Origin: Methanobrevibacter sp.
Lineage (GTDB): Archaea > Methanobacteriota > Methanobacteria > Methanobacteriales > Methanobacteriaceae
Direction of reading: 5' to 3'
DNA length: 10,570 nt
NCBI GenBank assembly: GCA_031289975.1
Contig: JAITOM010000066.1
Location: 1-10,570 of the forward strand
Position 1 is the first letter of the stretch. Every line of letters begins with the position of its first letter. The notes under the pieces are model-generated. The model made no database searches, was not told the origin of the DNA, and saw nothing but the letters and a program-made list of their open reading frames with translations. The position numbers and the translations under genes are program-made. Of the stretch, positions 6,954 to 10,570 are shown piece by piece.

Positions 6954-7289
6954 TATATTTTAGAAAAAGTTCTTAAATTTTAAAATATGATTTTTTTATT
7001 GATATGATTGATATTTAAATTGATATGATTGATATTTAAATTGATATTTAAATTGATATAATTGATATTTAAATTGATATAATTGATATTTAAATTGATA
7101 TAATTGATATTTAAATTGAAATAAATATTATTAAAAAATATTAATTTAAAATCATTTATATTAATTAAATTATATTTAAATTATTTAAAATTTAAAATTA
7201 TTAATTTTTATAAAGTAATATTAAAAATTAAATAATTCAATAAAAAAGTTTATCATTCAAAAGTTAAGAACTTTTTCAAAATGACTATA
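6954..7289. mobile_element. AT-rich MITE-like element, AAGTTCTTAA family (copy downstream of leuC)
   Basis: The left end (6954-6976) TATATTTTAGAAAAAGTTC then TTAA, and the right end 7264-7289, which reads inverted TATAGTCATTTTGAAAAAGT then TCTTAA, form an imperfect terminal inverted repeat. The right half (about 7118-7289) is almost identical, in inverted orientation, to 10400-10570. This shows it is a dispersed repeat and not random AT-rich DNA. The interior holds a 21-bp tandem array (6999-7115) and no ORF. No clear target duplication is seen. Confidence 0.6.
6999..7115. repeat. 21-bp tandem repeat array (five full units and one short unit)
   Basis: Units begin at 6999, 7020, 7053, 7074 and 7095, each 21 bp, reading TTGATAT(A/G)ATTGATATTT followed by AAA. 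A 12-bp short unit (TTGATATTTAAA) lies at 7041-7052. The first two units have G where the last three have A, which shows stepwise duplication. The 21-bp period equals two turns of DNA. There are no spacers, so this is not a CRISPR. A related array lies at 8651-8712, on the other side of the toxin-antitoxin genes. Confidence 0.85.
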
Positions 7290-7330
7290 TATTGTAAAAA
7301 CTATATTAATAATTAAGTATATACAATAAA

Positions 7331-7375
7331 CTAATTTTATACTAATTTTATACTAATTTTATAAATTATAAAATT
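7331..7375. promoter_or_regulatory. Short tandem repeat and perfect 21-bp palindrome upstream of the MNT gene
   Basis: CTAATTTTATA is repeated three times from 7331 to 7363. The last copy runs into a perfect palindrome, AATTTTATAA (7355-7364), one central A, TTATAAAATT (7366-7375). A second weak dyad flanks a small hairpin: AAATTGGGACA (7371-7381) and TGTCCAATTT (7437-7446) surround CATCAA/TTGATG (7380-7385/7394-7399). Toxin-antitoxin operons are often self-repressed, so this is a candidate operator, but AT-rich palindromes arise easily by chance here. Confidence 0.35.
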
Positions 7376-7442
7376 GGGACATCAAATCCAAAATTGATGA
7401 AAAAAACATTATTTTATAAGATGAAAAAATAATTGTTGTCCA

Positions 7443-7468
7443 ATTTATAATATAAAATTTTTTGAAGG
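7443..7468 (+). promoter_or_regulatory. Putative TATA box and ribosome site of the toxin-antitoxin operon
   Basis: TTTATAATATAAA (7444-7456) is a good TATA-like box but lies only about 20-30 bases before the ATG at 7475, so the leader would be very short or absent. ATTTTATAAG (7411-7420) is an alternative box. GAAGG (7464-7468) is a modest Shine-Dalgarno with 6-base spacing. Confidence 0.35.
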
Positions 7469-7474
7469 TTTAAA

Positions 7475-7786
7475 ATGAACAGGAAAAAATTAGCTATTGA
7501 TTTTGCAAATTCTTTAAATCATCCCGAAATAGAAAAAATAATATTATATGGGTCTGTTGCGAGAAATCAGGATAACGAAGATTCTGATATTGATATTCTT
7601 ATTATAACTTCTAATATTGATGATGATTTGAAAATTGAAGACAATATATATGGTAAAACTTTTGACATACTTCTTGAAACTGGAGAAGATATTTCTGTAC
7701 AAATAATACCTAATGAACATTATCAAACACACTTAGATTTTCCTTTCTACCTAAACATTGAAAAAGATGGTGTTTTAATTGGATAA
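7475..7786 (+). CDS. Minimal nucleotidyltransferase (MNT) antitoxin of a HEPN/MNT toxin-antitoxin pair
   Basis: The 103-residue protein is a small DNA-polymerase-beta-type nucleotidyltransferase. The signature GSVARNQDNEDSDID (26-40) fits GS-x10-DxD exactly: Gly26-Ser27, then Asp38 and Asp40 as metal ligands. In the characterised MntA/HepT pair such a protein silences the HEPN toxin by adding AMP to it; the same role is inferred here. A third acidic ligand is not obvious in the strand where it is often found (DISVQII, 72-78), so full catalytic competence is uncertain. The ATG has a modest GAAGG ribosome site. Its stop overlaps the toxin gene by 8 bases, so the two are translationally coupled. 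It lies inside the insert separating leuC from leuD, which suggests an acquired module. Confidence 0.88.
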   Translation: MNRKKLAIDFANSLNHPEIEKIILYGSVARNQDNEDSDIDILIITSNIDDDLKIEDNIYGKTFDILLETGEDISVQIIPNEHYQTHLDFPFYLNIEKDGVLIG

Positions 7787-8150
7787 AAAAGTAAATATAG
7801 CATTTAAAAAGTCATTAGAACTCTTAAAAGTGGCTGAACTAAATTTCAACAATAATTTTTATGCTGATTCAATTAATAGATCGTGCTATGCTGTTTTTCA
7901 TGCAGCTAATGCATTACTGATTAAAAAAAAAATATACTCTAAAACACATAGTGGAACGATTCGTAAATTTGGTTTAGAATATGTTATTAATGATACTTTT
8001 GATAAAGAAATAGGAAAATTCTTCACTAACATTGAGAAAGATAGAGAAAAAGCAGATTATGATTATTCCTATGAAGCAACAGAAAATAAAGCTAAAAAAG
8101 ATTTAAATAATGCTAAAAGATTTGTTGAAGAATGTGAGAAGTTTTTATAA
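7779..8150 (+). CDS. HEPN-domain protein, probable RNase toxin partner of the MNT antitoxin
   Basis: The 123 residues form one HEPN domain of four to five helices. The core YADSINRSCYAVFHAANALL (28-47) includes Arg34 and His41, fitting the Rx4-6H motif of HEPN ribonucleases. KTHSGTIRKFG (55-65) and DREKADYDY (88-96) are also typical of the HEPN group next to archaeal nucleotidyltransferases. Toxicity by RNA cleavage is known for several HEPN proteins and is inferred here. The tyrosines near Arg34 (Tyr37) or in DYDY (94, 96) are possible AMPylation sites. The start is TTG at 7779, inside the end of the antitoxin frame; no other in-frame Met precedes the conserved part, so this start is likely. 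The stop is followed by a remnant of a mobile-element end at 8200. Confidence 0.87.
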   Translation: MDKKVNIAFKKSLELLKVAELNFNNNFYADSINRSCYAVFHAANALLIKKKIYSKTHSGTIRKFGLEYVINDTFDKEIGKFFTNIEKDREKADYDYSYEATENKAKKDLNNAKRFVEECEKFL

Positions 8151-8199
8151 ATTCGTATGCTTTAAAAAATTAACCGATTCATGATTAATTATTGTATTG

Positions 8200-8283
8200 G
8201 GTACTATAAAAAGAGGATGGAAATTTAAAATTGGAATTTGGTTTTTAGACAGAAAAAAGTTTAGATTAGATTTTCCGGTTCTA
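8200..8283 (+). repeat. Solo left end of the GGCACTGT family, 3' of the HEPN gene
   Basis: The first 26 bases (GGTACTATAAAAAGAGGATG, then GAAATT) match 24 of 26 positions of the MITE right end read inverted from 8427, and weaker similarity continues to about 8250. Its further part (AGACAGAAAAAAGTTTAGAT, then CGGTTCT) resembles 10368-10398, so it is a second member of the same family. The intact MITE at 8292 has landed just inside it. No matching right end is visible. Confidence 0.6.
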
Positions 8284-8291
8284 AATTTAAA

Positions 8292-8427
8292 GGCACTGTA
8301 AAATTAGCATGGATTTTCACAATTGAAAACAGACGATAAAAGTTTAATGACATGTATAGGGGCTTAATGTTTTTATGCTAAAATCTAAATTCCAAATTGT
8401 GAATTTCCATCCTCTTTTTACAGTGCC
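8292..8427. mobile_element. 136-bp MITE with about 33-bp terminal inverted repeats and 8-bp target duplication
   Basis: The left end begins GGCACTGTAAAATTAGCATG and the right end, read inverted, begins GGCACTGTAAAAAGAGGATG. The ends match at about 28 of 33 positions. The element is flanked by identical 8-bp sequences, AATTTAAA, at 8284-8291 and 8428-8435, the expected target-site duplication, though AT-rich DNA makes chance matches easier. The interior has no ORF. The left end matches the insertion-sequence end at 76-119, so that element is the likely source of the transposase that moved it. Confidence 0.8.
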
Positions 8428-8435
8428 AATTTAAA

Positions 8436-8650
8436 AACTAAAGTTTTTAAAATAACTAAAAAACTCGCATAATTATTTTATAAAACAAGAATTATAATCA
8501 CAATTCGCACTTTTAACTAAAATTTATTATTTGTTAAAAATGAATATGTAAACTATAAACAATAAAAATCAAATTATAGCTTAAATAAATGAAAAATTAA
8601 GGTTTATATTCTAAAAAAATAGTTAATAGAATTGTTCCCCACTCCCTTAA
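8436..8650. other. Gene-free AT-rich spacer before the leuD tandem repeats
   Basis: No ORF, RNA gene or strong repeat is seen. A small C-rich patch (TTCCCCACTCCCTT, 8635-8648) stands out from the AT-rich surroundings just before the tandem array. TTTATATTC (8603-8611) is a possible TATA box for leuD, giving a leader of about 110 bases. Confidence 0.4.
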
Positions 8651-8712
8651 TATAATTGATATTTAATTGATATAATTGATATAATTGATATAATTGATAT
8701 AATTGATATTTA
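8651..8712. repeat. Tandem array of a 9-bp unit upstream of leuD
   Basis: ATAATTGAT is repeated head to tail about four times, bounded on both sides by TAATTGATATTTAA-like sequence. The words ATAATTGAT and TTGATATTTAAA are the same as those in the array at 6999-7115, so the two arrays are related although their units differ in length. The array ends 13 bases before the leuD upstream ATG at 8725. Confidence 0.8.
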
Positions 8713-8730
8713 AATTAATATCATATGTTT

Positions 8731-8736
8731 AAGGAG
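8731..8736 (+). promoter_or_regulatory. Ribosome binding site that fixes the leuD start
   Basis: AAGGAG (8731-8736) lies 9 bases before the ATG at 8746 but downstream of the in-frame ATG at 8725. The true start is therefore 8746, and the seven extra N-terminal residues of the longer frame are not expected. Confidence 0.75.
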
Positions 8737-8745
8737 AAGAACAAT

Positions 8746-9228
8746 ATGAAAGGGAAGGTTTGGAAATTTGGAGATGATATTGATACAGATATTATTATTC
8801 CTGGAAGATATTTAATTCATACAGATCCAAAAATATTGAGTAAACATTGTATGGAAGGTTTAGATTCGCAGTTCTACGAAAAAGTAAATAAAGGCGATAT
8901 AATCGTTGGAGGTAAGAATTTTGGTTGTGGTTCTTCAAGAGAGCATGCCCCAATAGCTATTCAAGGTGCTGGAATTGGAGCTATAATAGCGGAATCCTTT
9001 GCAAGAATATTTTATAGAAATAGTACAAATATTGGAATACCTCTTCTTGAAGCACCAGGAATTAGTAAAATTCTAAATCAAGGGGACGAAATCGAAATAG
9101 ATATGGAAAATGGTTTTATCATTAAAGAAGATGGAAACAAATATGAATTTAAGAAATTACCTCCATTCATGTTAAACATCCTTGAAAAAGGTGGATTAAT
9201 TGAATATCTTAAGGATGGAAACATCTAA
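8746..9228 (+). CDS. leuD: 3-isopropylmalate dehydratase (isomerase), small subunit
   Basis: This is the swivelling small subunit that pairs with LeuC. The 160 residues are the usual length of the archaeal type. Key motifs are DDIDTDIIIPGRYL (10-23), GKNFGCGSSREHAP (about 54-67), the main substrate-binding signature, and ESFARIFYRNSTNIG (about 82-96). The loop after GR reads YLIH. As I recall from work on Methanocaldococcus jannaschii, homoaconitase small subunits (AksE) carry YLRT and isopropylmalate isomerases YLVY. A hydrophobic third residue therefore favours LeuD, while His in the fourth place is unusual. The start at 8746 is set by a strong AAGGAG. leuB follows after 80 bp. Upstream lies a tandem repeat instead of leuC, so leuD probably now relies on its own promoter. 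Confidence 0.92.
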   Translation: MKGKVWKFGDDIDTDIIIPGRYLIHTDPKILSKHCMEGLDSQFYEKVNKGDIIVGGKNFGCGSSREHAPIAIQGAGIGAIIAESFARIFYRNSTNIGIPLLEAPGISKILNQGDEIEIDMENGFIIKEDGNKYEFKKLPPFMLNILEKGGLIEYLKDGNI

Positions 9229-9230
9229 TA

Positions 9231-9267
9231 ATATATACTATCAATTAATTAATCATTGAGTATATAT
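9231..9267. promoter_or_regulatory. Dyad element between leuD and leuB
   Basis: ATATATACT (9231-9239) and AGTATATAT (9259-9267) are perfect 9-bp inverted copies, with partly paired bases between them (CAAT 9242-9245, ATTG 9254-9257). The right arm also contains a TATA-like box (GTATATATAA), 40-50 bases before the leuB ATG at 9309. It may be a leuB promoter with an operator, or a stem ending the leuD message. Confidence 0.35.
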
Positions 9268-9308
9268 AACTAATATTTTTAAATAATATGAAAATAGAAA
9301 GTGTTAAA

Positions 9309-10301
9309 ATGTATAAAATAGCTATTGTTCCTGGGGATGGAATAGGAAAAGAAGTAATGGAAGCAACTTTAGAAGTTTTAGATGGTTTAAATTTAGATTT
9401 AAAATATGAATATGGGGAAGCTGGTGATGAATACTTTGAAAAAAATGGAGTTGCAATTTTAGATGAAACCATAGACCTTATAAAAAATTCTGATGCTTGT
9501 TTGTTTGGTGCTGTAGGTGAGACAGCTGCAGATGTCATTGTTAAACTTAGACAAGAATTGGATTTATTTGTAAATCTTAGACCTATTAAATCTTATCCTG
9601 GAACTAACAGCTTATTTAAAGACCTTGATTTTGTAATTGTTCGTGAAAATACTGAAGGGATTTATGTTGGTCAAGAAGAATATACTAAAGATGGTGCAAT
9701 AGCTAAAAGAATAATTACAAAGGAAGCAAGTGAAAGAATTTGTAATTTTGCTTTTAAATATGCGAAGGATAACAATAAGAAAAAGGTGACTGCTGTTCAT
9801 AAAGCAAATGTCTTAAAAAAAACAGATGGTTTATTTAAAAAGGTTTTCTATGAAGTGGCTAATAAATATCCAAATATTGAAACTGAAGATTATTATGTTG
9901 ATGCTATGGCAATGTATCTTTTAACAAAACCTCAAACCTTTGATGTTATTGTGACCACTAACTTATTTGGAGATATATTGTCCGATGAAGGAGCAGGTCT
10001 TGTAGGTGGATTAGGTTTAATTCCTTCTGGTAACATAGGTGAAAACAATGCTTTATTTGAACCAGTCCATGGTTCTGCACCAGATATTGCAGGTAAAGGT
10101 TTAGCCAATCCCACTGCAATGCTACTTTCAGCTGTCATGATGTTAAATTATTTAAACGAAGTTAAAAATGCTGATTTATTAGCAGATTCAATTTTCAATG
10201 TCTTAAAAGAAGGTAAATCTTTAACATTAGATATGGGTGGTAATTCATCCACTATGGAAATGGCTAATGAAATTAAAAATAAATTATTAGAGAGACTGTA
10301 A
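9309..10301 (+). CDS. leuB: 3-isopropylmalate dehydrogenase
   Basis: It oxidises and decarboxylates 3-isopropylmalate with NAD to give 2-oxoisocaproate, the step after LeuC/LeuD. Counting from the ATG at 9309 the protein is 330 residues and begins MYKIAIVPGDGIG, as in the family; an in-frame ATG at 9288 would add seven residues and has no ribosome site. Visible residues are Arg81 and Arg91 (LRQELDLFVNLRP), Arg112 (VRENTEG), Lys165 (HKANVLK), and the metal ligands Asp198, Asp222 and Asp226 (GDILSDEGAG). HGSAPDIAGK (254-263), with Asp-Ile, indicates NAD preference. The isohomocitrate dehydrogenase AksF is the alternative. GETAADVIVKLRQ and DYYVDAMAMYLLTKPQ look like methanogen LeuB as I remember it. 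The TAA stop lies inside a copy of a mobile-element end, but protein length is normal. Confidence 0.9.
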   Translation: MYKIAIVPGDGIGKEVMEATLEVLDGLNLDLKYEYGEAGDEYFEKNGVAILDETIDLIKNSDACLFGAVGETAADVIVKLRQELDLFVNLRPIKSYPGTNSLFKDLDFVIVRENTEGIYVGQEEYTKDGAIAKRIITKEASERICNFAFKYAKDNNKKKVTAVHKANVLKKTDGLFKKVFYEVANKYPNIETEDYYVDAMAMYLLTKPQTFDVIVTTNLFGDILSDEGAGLVGGLGLIPSGNIGENNALFEPVHGSAPDIAGKGLANPTAMLLSAVMMLNYLNEVKNADLLADSIFNVLKEGKSLTLDMGGNSSTMEMANEIKNKLLERL

Positions 10302-10399
10302 AAAGAGGATGGGAATTTAGATGTTGTAAAAAGAGTATGGATTTCAAAGACCTAAAATCTGATTTTCAGATAGAAAAAATTTAGATCATACGGTTTCTT
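10292..10399 (+). repeat. Decayed left end(s) of the GGCACTGT family overlapping the leuB stop codon
   Basis: Bases 10292-10317 (GAGACTGTAAAAAGAGGATG, then GGAATT) match 23 of 26 positions of the MITE end. A second, poorer copy (GTTGTAAAAAGAGTATGG, 10323-10340) follows 31 bases later. The continuation (TCAGATAGAAAAAATTTAGA, then CGGTTTCT) resembles 8240-8282. The leuB TAA (10299-10301) is part of the element end. Confidence 0.6.
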
Positions 10400-10570
10400 T
10401 ATAGTCATTTTGGAAAAGTTCTTAAATTTTGGATGAAAAATTTTTTTATTTAATTATTTAATTTTTGATATTAATTTATAAAAATTAATAATTTTAAATT
10501 TTAAATAATTTAAATATATTTTAATTAATATAAATGATTTTAAATTAATATTTTTTAATAATATTTATTT
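10400..10570. mobile_element. AT-rich MITE-like element, AAGTTCTTAA family, cut by the window edge
   Basis: The end TATAGTCATTTTGGAAAAGT then TCTTAA (10400-10425) and the next about 145 bp match the reverse complement of 7118-7289 almost base for base, to the last base of the window. This copy is therefore inverted relative to the one after leuC and continues beyond 10570. It contains no ORF. Confidence 0.65.

Noticed and set aside
6999..7115. Possible CRISPR array
   Set aside because: Units are contiguous without spacers, only 21 bp long and AT-only in character; no cas genes are nearby.
7544..7732. Open frame of 62 codons on the minus strand inside the MNT gene
   Set aside because: Antisense shadow of the nucleotidyltransferase, which has a clear catalytic motif on the plus strand.
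8635..8648. C-rich patch TTCCCCACTCCCTT as a regulatory or RNA element
   Set aside because: It stands out in composition, but I see no partner sequence, fold or match to a known element.
8725..8745. Upstream ATG as leuD start
   Set aside because: The strong AAGGAG lies after this ATG and at good spacing before 8746; the extra residues are not part of the conserved N-terminus.
9245..10138. Three minus-strand frames (9245-9538, 9612-9800, 9932-10138)
   Set aside because: They are antisense shadows of leuB with compositions typical of reversed coding sequence and no ribosome sites.

Overview
The window is strongly AT-rich and looks like a methanogenic archaeon of the order Methanobacteriales, most likely Methanobrevibacter or a close relative. 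The reasons are archaeal TATA-type promoters with short leaders, methanogen-type leucine enzymes with separate large and small isomerase subunits, an archaeal site-2 protease, and intergenic DNA that is almost pure A+T. The genus is inferred from memory of these families, not from a database search.

Layout. Bases 1-119 are the right end of an insertion sequence: the last 35 codons of a probable transposase running into a terminal repeat that ends at 119. An orphan coiled-coil ORF (102-512) begins inside that repeat and is probably a gene that lost its 5' end. Then come purF (615-1988, +) and, convergent with it, a two-helix membrane protein of unknown function (2010-2783, -) and a UbiX flavin prenyltransferase (2867-3418, -). 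A gene-free stretch of about 990 bp (3419-4405) is packed with repeats. It is followed by an intramembrane site-2 protease (4406-5563, +), leuC (5682-6929, +), an inserted segment of about 1.8 kb, leuD (8746-9228, +) and leuB (9309-10301, +). The window ends in more repeats.

How the genes work together. LeuC and LeuD form the two-subunit isopropylmalate isomerase. LeuB oxidises its product, giving two successive steps of leucine synthesis. The related AksD/E/F set makes the coenzyme B side chain, but the residues seen here favour the leucine versions. PurF commits PRPP to purine synthesis. UbiX makes the prenylated FMN cofactor used by UbiD-type decarboxylases, including the one in the archaeal mevalonate route.

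Accessory content. The leuC-leuD interval, expected to be short in an operon, holds a nucleotidyltransferase/HEPN toxin-antitoxin pair with overlapping reading frames. The pair sits among small non-coding mobile elements. At least three repeat families occur in 10.5 kb: (1) a family ending in GGCACTGTAAAA, with one intact 136-bp MITE flanked by an 8-bp target duplication, the end of an autonomous relative at the window start, and several solo ends; (2) a 220-bp element with 25-bp inverted ends just upstream of ubiX; (3) an AT-rich family with ends around AAGTTCTTAA, two copies of which lie in opposite orientation on either side of leuD-leuB. Short tandem duplications with a 21-bp period recur beside these elements. 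No tRNA, rRNA, CRISPR array or classical riboswitch was recognised.
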